Assembly (NCBI GenBank): GCA_030407315.1
Contig: JALQPE010002554.1
Coordinates: forward strand, 62,001 to 126,000
DNA: 64,000 bases
Direction of reading: 5' to 3'
DNA from: Asparagopsis taxiformis
Lineage: Eukaryota > Rhodophyta > Florideophyceae > Bonnemaisoniales > Bonnemaisoniaceae
The translations under genes were made by a program, and so were the position numbers. Below are positions 45,501 to 55,288 of the stretch, piece after piece. How positions within the stretch are numbered: position 1 is the first letter of the stretch; every line of letters starts with the position of its first letter. The notes under the pieces were generated by a model. That model saw nothing but the letters and a program-made list of their open reading frames with translations, had not been told where the DNA came from and ran no database searches.

Positions 45501-46554
45501 ATTTGACTTGGGTCTCATGGAAGAAATTCCTAACCAGGAATTGTTTCGGTACTTTTTGGGAACGTGGGAGGGGGAGGAGGTGCACAAGGACCCTGGGAAC
45601 CGGCAGCTGTGGAGTCCCATTGTCAATACTGGGGACGATGAAACAGATGAGAAGAACCGGAATGAGGGGAGGGCTCGCTTCACGTCTACGCGCCACTGCC
45701 TGGTTGACTATGCCGAGAACGATGAGACGCATATCGACCGGTTCAAGTTTGTGACGCGGCGAGCCCTGCTGGATGTGTGGTTGGGAATCCTTGTCCGGCT
45801 GATAGGGCTGGAGGAGTGCGGTTTACCGGGAGAAAAACTTGTCATGCCGGCATCTGGGGGACGGTTTTTGATAACGGGAAAGGGGTGTCCTCGGCAGGTC
45901 CCACACAATGATTTCCCTGTTCCTCCTCGCGACCGCAAAGATCAACTTCCGGGTTACTTTGTTATTGCCAACGGAGATGACCCATTCCCTATCTGGGTGT
46001 GTCCAGGGTCCCACAAGTACGTCTTTTCCAAAGCGCTGGAATTAGATATGTACGCCAAGACGATGACGCTGAAGAAGGTAATCGTTCCGCCACGTTCAGT
46101 CTTCATCGGTCACGGCTATGTACAACATGCCGGGGCAGGGCATGTCGACAGAGTTGTGTCACACACGACAACGAGGTATCACACGTATTTCAGGAATGCG
46201 TCGTATCCGATTCCCGACAATGTTTCGTTTGGTTTCATCAGGCGGTTGGGATTCGAAGAAGAAGTAATCGCCAATGCTCCGCGCCGGTCTGCCAGGCAAA
46301 GTCAACCGGCACCTGTCAATGTTCGCCACAAGACAGTTGTTCCCATCCCGGTCAAGAAAGATCGTAGGCCGAAGACAGGGCAACTCGGAATCATGCGGAT
46401 GAAGACGACAGAAGCTCCCAAGAAGAGAACCCTCACACCGGGTCAAAAATTCATCTTGAGCTATTCAACTCCACAGTTGCCGATAACGCCTATTCTGCCG
46501 GGAGATCCTGAATATAGTGAGGACGAAGACGAAGAAGAATTTTCCGACGGCTAG
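42598..46554 (+). CDS. ParB-like domain / 2-oxoglutarate Fe(II) dioxygenase fusion, copy 2
   Basis: This intact 1318-aa frame starts at the ATG in AACCATGG. It is almost identical to the gene at 3656 but has three instead of four SGGTKHPARS units, a 14-residue difference. Other changes are scattered substitutions, for example HGH to HGY beside the distal iron-ligand motif VQHAGAG. The presumed ligands (PHNDF, QHAGAG) and the RYHTYF arginine are kept, as is IDGLHRLNAMH of the ParB-like region. Two intact copies suggest recent duplication or continued selection. It is cargo of the 32555-49453 element and is followed by R units and the right terminal arm, as in copy 1. Confidence 0.75.
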   Translation: MADTHFSSLFSTVCGDQVSASAESRGLKRGVDVNLFADVDGAAVHIGTASVSTAGGDVGLPRTLHNHKLPETDEADYIVVRNIATKDKFKDLPFPYMFDGAEGPPETMGGAYAAAFYPWDTRMMRPAAEDGPSDIRTPAAASNFNAATNQASSGRMPSTGPAGEITGSGGTKHPARSTPVSGGTKRPARSARPSSGGTKHPARSNVTEATTQDVTEVDDEPEVAESIREQQGTQITVPKFVTSDYVGEGATVLVRQLVEPAVTLRDVKEDHVEDLRNNMLAVGYVSSSRITVTVLRSQNTHLPADTRLFQNGKFHANANVTVIDGLHRLNAMHSIADDFTRLTRMHRTKLPQDANRLRWVTQPLDVYYLRRKDNSDLQPHEIIHKSAESNHTTGTQLTERSLVRILSSIQQFIRTIAVANNVENAGDLRESDVIRTLFEAQFMGMMNSTNTARRWTRLAIATLKHPVLDEVLRELNNSERRNEIGITHLDHKIVRELLEENFVFVLRGLSEYLNPAHGGRPDGRFDVNDFYTYVRRVTAIANSLYAAYGRPKSIMRKSFLSTEMAIGSVKQPKELQWHLTNAIAMYRGDDRSSEVRMRRRTTRLQDLETNLKEFFNPTLKKKTKARRKRRPSAANVRLTHKKQRNVEHEPASHGIRRRSQRLRSTGSTRLEEEEPVVVQQSAGEEEQAVVDKPTDQQQATASGDEVDEDSARSPDSAVEIVPQDNQRAGATPSNQESVHNVSDEEENNSADEGQVESKGVREVTITLTVPEGVEVDEDGYIVRDSPSEHDLLFDDRMPSLPDDFEVKDRAEGHHLAQRPADVIASVRVGCLPPIELRLLLESVEIDEEGREVRYLKQVAMDPVFEGLHIPEQHRARHLVFEIDTIYPMFFAAWKMAAKAMCEPTSTFLPSRLDFAQVARMSTSWKDSYEAGTGMAYFHNCRTEINERGYTVMHNFADVSYLDASDKFPFDLGLMEEIPNQELFRYFLGTWEGEEVHKDPGNRQLWSPIVNTGDDETDEKNRNEGRARFTSTRHCLVDYAENDETHIDRFKFVTRRALLDVWLGILVRLIGLEECGLPGEKLVMPASGGRFLITGKGCPRQVPHNDFPVPPRDRKDQLPGYFVIANGDDPFPIWVCPGSHKYVFSKALELDMYAKTMTLKKVIVPPRSVFIGHGYVQHAGAGHVDRVVSHTTTRYHTYFRNASYPIPDNVSFGFIRRLGFEEEVIANAPRRSARQSQPAPVNVRHKTVVPIPVKKDRRPKTGQLGIMRMKTTEAPKKRTLTPGQKFILSYSTPQLPITPILPGDPEYSEDEDEEEFSDG

Positions 46555-46829
46555 ATAGCTTAACAACTACTACTTTGGTAAACAATTATCGAGAATATAA
46601 TCATCTCCTTTATCACTTCCAATCTATGAACCTAGTATAATGTACTTCCGTTCCATGCTTTCAAACTAGATTGTCCATTCCCTCGTGGGTTGGAGCATGA
46701 TTTCCAGGACGATTCCCTCACATCTCTAGACTCGATGGTCTATGCTAGAAATAGCAGAACAATTGGGTTTGTACGTGCTTCATCGCCTACTTGCTTCCGG
46801 TAATGTGTGGACGTGCACGATACACGATC

Positions 46830-47430
46830 AACCTGAAATGGACGTCCGGTGGATGTCCAGCTCAGATGCATTGCTGGCCAGCCCAGAAATTCTACAATTT
46901 CGGGCACAAAAAAATATTGCAAAAAACATCGATTTCAGCGGGTGGATTGTGCCGTACGGCACACCCCCATCTCAAAAACATGTTCACATGTGCATGTTTT
47001 TGAGAATAGCCCAAATTTTAATTCAAATCAGGGTGTCTAATTTGGCCACAACGGCCCCAGGAACCGGCCGCCGCCCCGAGTGGGGTTGTCACTGGCTTCT
47101 GTAAGCACTAACTGTAAGGCTAAATGGCGTCTCACGACGGGTCGATTTCAGGCTCAACACGTCAGGGACAGGTCTTGGTTCTTGTTCCATCATGGTCCCG
47201 CCTCACTGTCTCACGACCAACCTGAAATGGACGTCCGGTGGATGTCCAGCTCGATTGCACTGCTGGCCAGCCCAGAAATTCTAAAATTTCGGGCAAAAAA
47301 AATCTTGCAAAAATCAACGATTTGGGCGGGTCGATTGTGCCGTACGGCACACCCCCATCTCAAAAACATGTTCACATGTGCATGTTTTTGAGAATAGCCC
47401 AAATTTTAATTCTAATCAGGGTGTCTAATT
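46830..47430 (+). repeat. Two R repeats downstream of dioxygenase copy 2
   Basis: Units at 46830-47040 and 47220-47430, each with the 16-bp palindrome and stem-loop. They correspond to 7930 and 8430. Confidence 0.85.
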
Positions 47431-47858
47431 TGGCCACAACGGCCCCAGGAACCGACCGTCGGCCCCGATCGGGGGCTATCACTGGCGTCTGTAAGCACCA
47501 ACTGTAAGCCGGAACCGGTCACCGCCCCGATCGGGGCTATCACTGGCTTCTACAAGCACCAACTGTATGGCTAAATGGCGTCTCACGAAGGGTCGATTTC
47601 AGGCTCAATACGCCAGGGACAGGTCTTGGTCCTTGTTTCATCATGGTCCCGCCCCACTCTCTCACGACCAACCTGAAATGGACGTCCGGTGGATGTCCAG
47701 CTCGATTGCGTTGCTGGCCAGCCCAGAAATTCTAAAATTTCCGAAAAATCAATTTGGTGGCCCAGCATCTCCTGTGCCGAAAATTCCCGCACTCACTTCT
47801 GATATACGTCTAGACGTGTTTCGCACTTGTACGCATCAGGGAAGGCGTCACGGAAGGT

Positions 47859-47929
47859 TGAGACTCAGTCTCAGACAACGCGGTACACAAGTAGCATAGC
47901 CTATGCTACTTGTGTACCGCGTCGTCTGA
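47859..47929. other. Double-palindrome scar, overlap CT
   Basis: TGAGACT / C / AGTCTCA is followed by a palindrome of about 29-bp arms centred on ATAG / C / CTAT with one mismatch. Copies a and b read straight from GTTGACACTACGCTACTTG. The left flank ends CT and the right begins CT. Confidence 0.85.
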
Positions 47930-48181
47930 AATAGCGAGTAGTGTTTGTTGTATAGTTGTGGAGTATGCGTCTGGTGGTTTGTAAAGCTTGCAGAACGGGA
48001 TAGGGATGTGGGTGGCCCTATTTTATGAATACATGAATACAAATATTCAGGGTTGACAAAGCGGAAAGGCATACGCTCATACATGTTTGAGATTGCATAG
48101 TGGAGAAAATATTTACATCGAAATTTACATGGAGCTGATGGAGGTTTTAAGGATGATGTATGGGAGGAAGAAAATTCTTCT

Positions 48182-48223
48182 TTGGTATGAGGATGTGCAC
48201 ATCCTCATACCAAGAACATGTTC
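48182..48223. other. Double-palindrome scar, overlap TG
   Basis: A 16-bp flank ending GGATGTG is followed by its reverse complement CACATCC.... Then comes GAACA/TGTTC. Copies a and b read GGATGTGTTCTGTGG with no insert. The overlap is TG, with no extra centre base. Confidence 0.9.
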
Positions 48224-48567
48224 TGTGGAGGGATGCAATCTTGGGATGGTACAGGGGGAGGTGGAAATGTACGGAGTGCGGGTTTAGACTGGAATGTGAT
48301 TCGGAGAGGAGTGCTGACGAGCATATTATGGGGATTAGAGAGACGCTGCGGGGTGTTGGGGGTAGTGAGGGCGGAGGAGGTGTTTAGGTGGGACCGTAGG
48401 AGGCTGTGGTTGAAGGCGCCGAGAGGAGGGGGTTTTAGGAAAGTGAGGAGAAAGAGGGGGAGGGGGGTGGCGTCTGTTCTGGCTGTGGTGAGTGGGGATG
48501 TGATGGAGAAGAAGGGGGTTATTGTATTTGGGGAGGGAGGGGAGTGGGAGGAAGGGTGCGAAGTGGG

Positions 48568-48592
48568 GGGTTCAACCCTTATCAAGTTGATA
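48568..48592. other. Double-palindrome scar, overlap TT, centres C and G
   Basis: GGGTT / C / AACCC is followed by TTATCAA / G / TTGATA. Copies a and b read GGGGTTGATATGTG. The overlap is TT; the centre bases are C and G. Confidence 0.9.
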
Positions 48593-49417
48593 TGTGGCTC
48601 AGAGAGAGGATGTTTCTGAGGAGACGGCGGGGGAGCGGGAGTGTGGGCCGGTGGTGGTGCTGTATACGGTATCTAAGATGCGGATGGCGTGGGGGGCATG
48701 GAGCAGCTGAGGGAGGGAGGGGATGGAGCAGGCCGGGCACGGGATGGGGAGTGAGAGGTTTTCGAAGAGTAAGCTGCAGGGGAAGTTTGTGGAGAGGGCG
48801 AAGGAGAGGGGTTGAAGGTAGAGGAGAGAGGTATTGAAGAACAATACGTTGCAAAGGTGATGGGGGAGAGCATGGTCGAGGAGTTAGGGGTGTTTTTCCT
48901 TATTCTGAGGTAGTATGAGGACTGGTTATACGAAATCTGTACGGTAAAGCCGAAAAGTAGGTATGGAATGGAGGTGTGCACCGTGGAAGCGGGGACAGGT
49001 AGCTGAAAATGCGCGCTAGAGTGGTATTGGGGGTGTTTGAGGTACAGTACGGGGGAGGTGAGCACCAACTGGAAGGGTGTGTGAGCGAGAGGATGAAAAA
49101 ATTAAAGACGAAATTGGAGTCGACCGACAAGGAAAATTAGAGTGGTCGCCGTGATGGATGCGGACATCCATGTCGAGCACGGCGGCAGAAATTTCTGGGG
49201 TCGAAATTTTTGAATTTCTGAACCGGCGCCCGTCCTAGGCGGACATAGACATGGTGGAAGTCCATCCCGAGGAGGACATCCGTGGTACTAGAAACAATGA
49301 ATGTCGTCCTAGTAATACTAGACGTACTAGACCGCATGGACGTCCGGTTCTAGGCGGACATCCAAAAATACTGGACAACATGGACGTCCGCCTAGTAATA
49401 CTAGGTGTACTAGAGGT

Positions 49418-49453
49418 TGTGGACGTCCGCGTCCATTTCCGAGAACACAGACG
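49418..49453 (-). repeat. Right terminal inverted repeat
   Basis: Read on the minus strand it starts CGTCTGTGTTCTCGGAAATG, matching 32555-32590. Confidence 0.75.
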
Positions 49454-49691
49454 AAACCGTCAATGATAAAGAAGTGAGCGCGCAAACCATACGTGGATGA
49501 ATGCGAGCGGGAGGAGGGCGGCACATCATCTCGTGGATATTGTGGAGGTAGGTGTTGAATAATGTGCGCCGACGTTCCGACACATTGCGAGAGACCCTTG
49601 ATAGAGTAATCAAAACTTGTAAATATAAAAAATGTGTACCACGTGGCGCCATATGCAAAGATATGGAAAATTGCCCGTTCATCTCTCGCTT

Positions 49692-49801
49692 TGACGAACA
49701 ACTTACTACTTATAGTGCTTACAGTCATATCTTGCTCCCTTTATAACTTGACCGTCATCGACAACAACCGTCAATAAACGAGATCACAGATTATCTTCAC
49801 A
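49692..49801 (+). repeat. 5' LTR
   Basis: Begins TGACGAACAACTTACTACTT and ends ATTATCTTCACA, with TG...CA termini. Confidence 0.9.
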
Positions 49802-50018
49802 GGTTATGTGCCCAAACCTACCACAGCGCTTCCCACCCATTCCTCACCCATTCTAATCTCGCGCGAATCCCTTCGCATCCCTCCGCTCACTGCTCGAAAA
49901 GCATAGCACCCTTTTTTTCCACTCCAACCACTGTGTCGAAAACACAGCCCTACGTCTCAATTGCACAACTTGCAACAGCTCACACACTCTCAAAACACGG
50001 CGACCAGTCTATCTCACC

Positions 50019-53000
50019 ATGTCAACTGAACCACTGTTACCCATTCAGCACAACCTCGAAATCCCATTACTTACTGACGACAACTATGTACCATGGCGTA
50101 TCACCGTAGAGCACTTTGCCCGCACCCAAGGAGTTTATGACTATCTCATTCAACCGCCACCCATATCAGAAGACCCCTTCACAACAAACACTCACCACAC
50201 GAAAGATACTCAAGCACAACTCCTAGTTTTATCGTCTATCTCCCCACACTTACTGCTTCACTTCACACAGAAAGAACAAAGCGGCCCAGTCTCCTTCATC
50301 TACAAGAAACTCGAAACCCTTCTCACACGCATATCACCGGAACAATCACCTGAAAATCTCCGTCGGCGTGCTCGAGAGATCACATGGAACCAAACCATGC
50401 CCATCTCAGAATACATTGACGCAAATCTCAAGCTTCGCACAACGATGATTCGATCTGCCTACCCGGACATCCAAAATGAAGAAACGACCATTCGTTTCCT
50501 ACTTGAGGGTATCGAAGCTTACCCCTCCTGGACTGTGCTACTGCAATCGATATCAGCACACGGAGAGCTCAACCCTCACAAATCACTGACGCTTGATCAG
50601 ATCATAGCCATGATGATCCGACACGATTCATTGCACAAAGCATCAGTACCGTCTAACCCCAAATTCAATCCGAAACCTCCAACACACCACATACCCCATC
50701 ATCCTCGCTTCACCACCCATCCGCACAAACAGAAACCGAAGAAAACACAACAACGTACCCACGAATTTCACCCCAACAACAACATCCCGCGTCCGCTTCG
50801 CTATGCTGGACCCTGGTGTCAATACCATGGTCTACGCTCACACTCCACCTCCGAATGCCGTCTACACAAAATGTTTCAAGATTTCATGAGTTCCAACACA
50901 AAATCAGCCCATAACCAACTATGGCATGATACATACGACGAAACTTGCATCCCAGAGACCTTCCAAGATTGCAAGCCAACAGCACATGTTTCAGACTCCG
51001 AATCCGAACCCGTAAGTCAATTACCTCCCTCCAATTACATTCTAGACTCCGGAGCAAACCCAACGCACCTAACCCAACCAACCCCAGGCCTTCCAGTGAA
51101 CATATCTTCCACTCACTGTGCAGACGGCCGTACAAGTTCTACAACACACCGCGGCAACGCATCTATACTCCTTTCACCATCAACTACGCTCCCACCGCAC
51201 GATGTGGTTGTAGCCCCACACCTTCGCAACAATCTCTTATCGGTTCCTCAAATCAGCAAAACCCACGATGTTCTCTTCCAGGCAGATTTCGCTTACATCA
51301 CCAAACCATCACCACCTCCCAAGGATGATAAAATTGTTGCCAAATTCCCCAAACAAAATGATAACCTATTTCGCGTCACCACATCCCGACCGCCCATCCC
51401 AATTGTCAACGCAGCACGTGCTTACCCATCTCGTATCACACGCCCTCCCAACAAATTGGACACCTCCAGACAACTTCCATCCATTCCCCCCACAATCACA
51501 ACAATCAAAGTACGCAAAACTAACTACGCCAAACCATCTACGGCGGCCACATTCATCAAGAATTCCACAAGCCGCAAACGATCTACAGCAAAAAGACAAA
51601 TTTCTACTCGTCCAAACCAGCACATCAAAACAGACCTCCCTTCTACGATACGAAACTACCATTCATGGCATCTGAAACTCAACCACACATACCCCTCTAA
51701 GATACACTACATGGCCAAAAATAACCTTGTTCCACACATGCCCAAGAGCTTGCTACGAACCCCTCCAAAAGACTTCTCCTGCTCTGGCTGCTCACTAGGC
51801 AAATCGCATGCCGCACCGTTCCGACGGCGTGCCCGCACTGCCGCAGTCGGTACACATCTCCACACCGACATTTGCGGCCCATTACCCGTTGACTCTATCA
51901 CTGGAAACCGATTTTTTGCCACTTTCCTCGATGAAGGTAGCCGATATTTGGTAGTTAAATGCGCTCCAACCAAGACAGAGGCTGCCAATTTTATCAAACA
52001 ACACATTACAGATTTTCACACCCACACACCTCACCGTATCCGCCACATTACATCAGATAATGCTCTCGAATACTACTCTCATGACCTACGCGCATTTTAC
52101 GCCGCCCACAATATACAAACCCACCCAAGCACACCGCATACCCCGCAAGAAAATTCTCTCGCTGAACGCGTCAATCGCTCCATTATGGACACAGCCAGAT
52201 CCACACTCCTCACTTCCGATTTACCAGTCTCACTTTGGGACTACGCAGTATATACCGCCACAGACACAATCAACCATATTCCACACACCGCACATGGCAA
52301 AATTCCTCACCAACTCTGGTTCCAATCAACCCCCGAAGTACACACCGTACTTCCATTTGGAACCCCTGGGTACGCACATGACCCCTCCCCTCAAACCAAG
52401 CTTGAGCCCCGTGCCAAACACCTACACTTCATTGGCAGAGCCGACTACAGACATTATTTCACTTTCGACACTGTCTCTCAACGCATCACACGCTGCCGCA
52501 TCGCGGACTTCTCGGTTTACAACGCAGTCAGTGACCCCGTTTGCACTTCCGCCCCCACCGATCATGCCCAAGCAACATACACTACCACCTTTACAGAACC
52601 ACGCAACATTCAACAAGCCCGAAAGGCCCCTGACGCTCGCGAATGGGAACATGCTTGGAACGCTGAACTTGACAGTCTCGAAGATCGTGGCGTCATCACT
52701 TACATGCCTAAACAAGACGTACCCAACGAAATAAAGCCCCTTCCTCTAACCACAGTTCTACGCGTCAAGAAAGACAGCAATGGACAACCTTTACTACGTA
52801 AAGTGCGATGTACCATTCGCGGCGACAGACAAAAATCCGGAATTCACTATGACCGTGCAGATCTTTCAAGCCCAGTTGCTAGCAGAGATGCCATACGAAC
52901 ATCATTGGCCATAGCTGCAGCTCACAATTACCATACATTCCACTGGGATTTGGAATCCGCTTTCCTCAATGAAAGCTTCTCGGAAGACCGAGAAATATAC

Positions 53001-54188
53001 CTACACCAACCACGAAGATTTGATGGCACTCTGAAGCATCCCGGCCATATAGCCAAACTCACAGGGAACATGTACGGAAGCCGGCAAGCCTGTAAGATTT
53101 TCACAGAAGGTCTTGCCGACTTTCTCCCCATCTCCGACCTAACACGTCTCTCATCCGATACCTGCTCTTTCATTATGCGAGACAAAACAGCCCCACACAA
53201 ATTCATCCTTCTAGTCATAACTGTGGATGACTTCCTGGTCATATCAAATCATCTCCCACTTGTTGAGAAAGTCAAAACAAATCTTCAGTCCAAATACACA
53301 CTCAAAGACCTCGGTCGCGTCAGCCACATCCTAGGCTGGAAAATATCGCACCATTCCGATGGAATCTCACTTTCTCAACCAAGCTACATACAATCCCTCC
53401 TTGCCCGCTTTGACCAAACCGACCCTCATCCCGCTCTATCCCCGATTGCCACCGAACTCCTGGCCACAGACAAAGCACAAAGAGACCCCCTAGACACCTC
53501 GATATACGATTACAAGAGCTTAATTGGATTCCTTCGTTACTTATGTGACTCAATACGCCCTGACATAGCCTTCATTGTTGGACTACTTGGCCGCTACGCA
53601 CAGTCTCCGACTAAACATCACTGGAAAGCTGGCATCCGCGTACTCCGCTATCTAAAAGGTACAATCAATCAAGGTATCAAATACTCTCGCACACTCCAGA
53701 CCGAACTGGAAGCATATTCAGACTCGGACTTCGCAGCATGCCCAGATACTCGCCGGTCAACCACTGGAACAATAATTTTCTATAATGGTTCACCGGTTGC
53801 ATGGCAATCAAGACGCCAGCAACAAGTGGTAACATCTACCCATCATGCTGAATACGTTGCCGGTTTCCATACCGGACAACACTTACAAATCATCTCAAAC
53901 TTTATCACTGAAATTGGCCATCCCAGCCCACACCCTATTCCATTATTCATCGATAATGCTGCAGCTATCTGCACCGCGACCGCCAAATACCGTACTCCGA
54001 AATCAAGACACATTGATGTTAAACATCACTGGCTTCGCGAGCAAACCCGCCTTAAGCTACTCAAACCTATCCACATAGAATCAAAGAATAACCCCGCCGA
54101 CATACTCACGAAAGCTCTCAAGCCTGCGCAATTCTCTCAAAAATTACCACTCCTCAACCTGACAATAGCCACGGCGCGCGGCGACTGA
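50019..54188 (+). CDS. Copia gag-pol polyprotein
   Basis: An intact 1389-aa frame with an ATG in CACCATGTC. Order of domains: gag (NYVPWRITVEHF near 25); a zinc-knuckle variant CQYHGLRSHSTSEC near 267 with His in place of the second Cys; protease with LDSGA near 344; the pre-integrase HH-CC region ending CSGCSLGKSHAAPF near 595; integrase with THLHTDICGP near 617, TSDNALEY near 675 and ENSLAERVNRS near 712; reverse transcriptase with TVDDF near 1069; RNase H with SDSDFAACPDTRRSTTG near 1236. Integrase before reverse transcriptase defines the Ty1/copia order. Reverse transcription and integration of the element are its role. All catalytic motifs appear intact. Confidence 0.95.
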   Translation: MSTEPLLPIQHNLEIPLLTDDNYVPWRITVEHFARTQGVYDYLIQPPPISEDPFTTNTHHTKDTQAQLLVLSSISPHLLLHFTQKEQSGPVSFIYKKLETLLTRISPEQSPENLRRRAREITWNQTMPISEYIDANLKLRTTMIRSAYPDIQNEETTIRFLLEGIEAYPSWTVLLQSISAHGELNPHKSLTLDQIIAMMIRHDSLHKASVPSNPKFNPKPPTHHIPHHPRFTTHPHKQKPKKTQQRTHEFHPNNNIPRPLRYAGPWCQYHGLRSHSTSECRLHKMFQDFMSSNTKSAHNQLWHDTYDETCIPETFQDCKPTAHVSDSESEPVSQLPPSNYILDSGANPTHLTQPTPGLPVNISSTHCADGRTSSTTHRGNASILLSPSTTLPPHDVVVAPHLRNNLLSVPQISKTHDVLFQADFAYITKPSPPPKDDKIVAKFPKQNDNLFRVTTSRPPIPIVNAARAYPSRITRPPNKLDTSRQLPSIPPTITTIKVRKTNYAKPSTAATFIKNSTSRKRSTAKRQISTRPNQHIKTDLPSTIRNYHSWHLKLNHTYPSKIHYMAKNNLVPHMPKSLLRTPPKDFSCSGCSLGKSHAAPFRRRARTAAVGTHLHTDICGPLPVDSITGNRFFATFLDEGSRYLVVKCAPTKTEAANFIKQHITDFHTHTPHRIRHITSDNALEYYSHDLRAFYAAHNIQTHPSTPHTPQENSLAERVNRSIMDTARSTLLTSDLPVSLWDYAVYTATDTINHIPHTAHGKIPHQLWFQSTPEVHTVLPFGTPGYAHDPSPQTKLEPRAKHLHFIGRADYRHYFTFDTVSQRITRCRIADFSVYNAVSDPVCTSAPTDHAQATYTTTFTEPRNIQQARKAPDAREWEHAWNAELDSLEDRGVITYMPKQDVPNEIKPLPLTTVLRVKKDSNGQPLLRKVRCTIRGDRQKSGIHYDRADLSSPVASRDAIRTSLAIAAAHNYHTFHWDLESAFLNESFSEDREIYLHQPRRFDGTLKHPGHIAKLTGNMYGSRQACKIFTEGLADFLPISDLTRLSSDTCSFIMRDKTAPHKFILLVITVDDFLVISNHLPLVEKVKTNLQSKYTLKDLGRVSHILGWKISHHSDGISLSQPSYIQSLLARFDQTDPHPALSPIATELLATDKAQRDPLDTSIYDYKSLIGFLRYLCDSIRPDIAFIVGLLGRYAQSPTKHHWKAGIRVLRYLKGTINQGIKYSRTLQTELEAYSDSDFAACPDTRRSTTGTIIFYNGSPVAWQSRRQQQVVTSTHHAEYVAGFHTGQHLQIISNFITEIGHPSPHPIPLFIDNAAAICTATAKYRTPKSRHIDVKHHWLREQTRLKLLKPIHIESKNNPADILTKALKPAQFSQKLPLLNLTIATARGD

Positions 54189-54249
54189 CGAACAACTTTC
54201 TTTTCCGCCCCGTGTCCACCGTCATGTCTCGTCCTCTTATCGAACAACT

Positions 54250-54359
54250 TAACGAACAACTTACTACTTACAGTGTTTACAGCTATATCTTGCTCCCTTT
54301 ATAACTTGACCGTCGTCGACAACAACCGTCAATAAACGAGATCACAGATTATCTTCACA
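54250..54359 (+). repeat. 3' LTR
   Basis: Same length as the 5' LTR. It begins TAACGAACAAC (G to A at the second base) and ends ATTATCTTCACA. Confidence 0.9.
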
Positions 54360-54364
54360 CGCTT

Positions 54365-55288
54365 CGCTGCCTCAATTGGCCTTGTGTGCTTACTGGAAGC
54401 TCAAACCACTGGTTCCCGTCCTCCTCGAGCCCGACCCGTCTGCTTCGCTCTCCATATCATCACCCTTTCTTGATCCTCTCCTCTACAATGTAATTCGTCT
54501 GGTAAAACCGCACACAACGGAACATGCCACCAGATCTAGACCTGGACTGCAACCCTGCCCATCCTCTTCCCTATCCCCCAACTCACGAGCACTAACCTCC
54601 ATCTTTGATGAACTAGATGCGCCAGCACACCACGATGGTGGCAATGGTCTGTGCTAGTCCTACACCAGTTTTCCCGTCCGCCCTGACGTGACTTCCCTCG
54701 GAATAAGTCTCATGTTACTCGCATTCAACGCACAGATTCGTCCTCCAACGCTTCTCCACGACCAAGACGCACCAAATCGCGACATTTCACTTCGCGTTCG
54801 TTGCGCGTGGCGTCGGCACTTTCTCGCCCATCTCGACGCGTCTGATCACGCTTGCGTTGCCATGCGCCACAAATTCCCCGCATCCTTCGCCACCCCGTGC
54901 TGCCTCTATTGGGTGAGAAGATTCCGCGCATATTCATGCGTAGCACCTCTTTGTCCGAATTATAGTCGGTATGTGTGTTGCCAAACCGCGGCGTTCAGTG
55001 CACTTGGCGTCGCGGCCCGTGTAGTTTGTGGATCACGTTTCTGCGATGTATGTCGATAACGTAGAAATTCGCGTCGAGATACCCCCCGGATGCTACAAAT
55101 TGTCAGTTGTTTGATACCAAAAGCTTCCGAATAGACCGCTACAAACAGCTCGGATTTACAGTGCAGCTTATTGCGTCGTCTTTTCCAGTGATGATGTCGT
55201 TCACTCGCCGAACTTCTATGACCGTTCAGCCTAATGCAAGAGCAAGTAGTTTATAGCTATTACTAAAGATGTGGCTAGCAAGAATCCA
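54365..55288. other. No gene recognised
   Basis: Several short Ser/Pro/Arg-rich frames on both strands overlap each other. None carries a family motif. Confidence 0.35.

Larger units (their letters stand above)
32555..49453 (+). mobile_element. 16.9 kb DNA transposon with matching termini and AA duplication
   Basis: The left end reads CGTCTGTGTTTTCGGAAGTG and the right end, reversed, CGTCTGTGTTCTCGGAAATG. Both continue into GACGCGGACGTCCA, giving about 34 bp of inverted repeat with two differences. The base pairs outside are AA on both sides. Inside, in order: left arm with tandem repeats, an inverted-repeat block of R units (35.7-41.6 kb), the dioxygenase gene (42598-46554), two R units and the G-rich right arm. 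No recognisable transposase is present, so it may be mobilised in trans, or one of its unusual genes does the job. The 2-bp duplication could arise by chance (1 in 16). Confidence 0.65.
47605..49453 (+). mobile_element. G-rich terminal arm, copy c (right end of the 16.9 kb element)
   Basis: Same structure as 8826-10596 but longer, because it carries three double-palindrome inserts (47859, 48182, 48568) absent from copies a and b. It ends GGACGTCCGCGTCCA, then TTCCGAGAACACAGACG at 49453. Confidence 0.75.
49692..54359 (+). mobile_element. Ty1/copia LTR retrotransposon
   Basis: It is 4668 bp long, with 110-bp LTRs and a 5-bp target duplication CGCTT on both sides (49687-49691 and 54360-54364). 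It holds one long polyprotein frame. The LTRs are unusually short and differ at about six positions, all transitions, so insertion is not very recent although the frame is open. I could not identify a convincing primer-binding site or polypurine tract. Confidence 0.93.
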
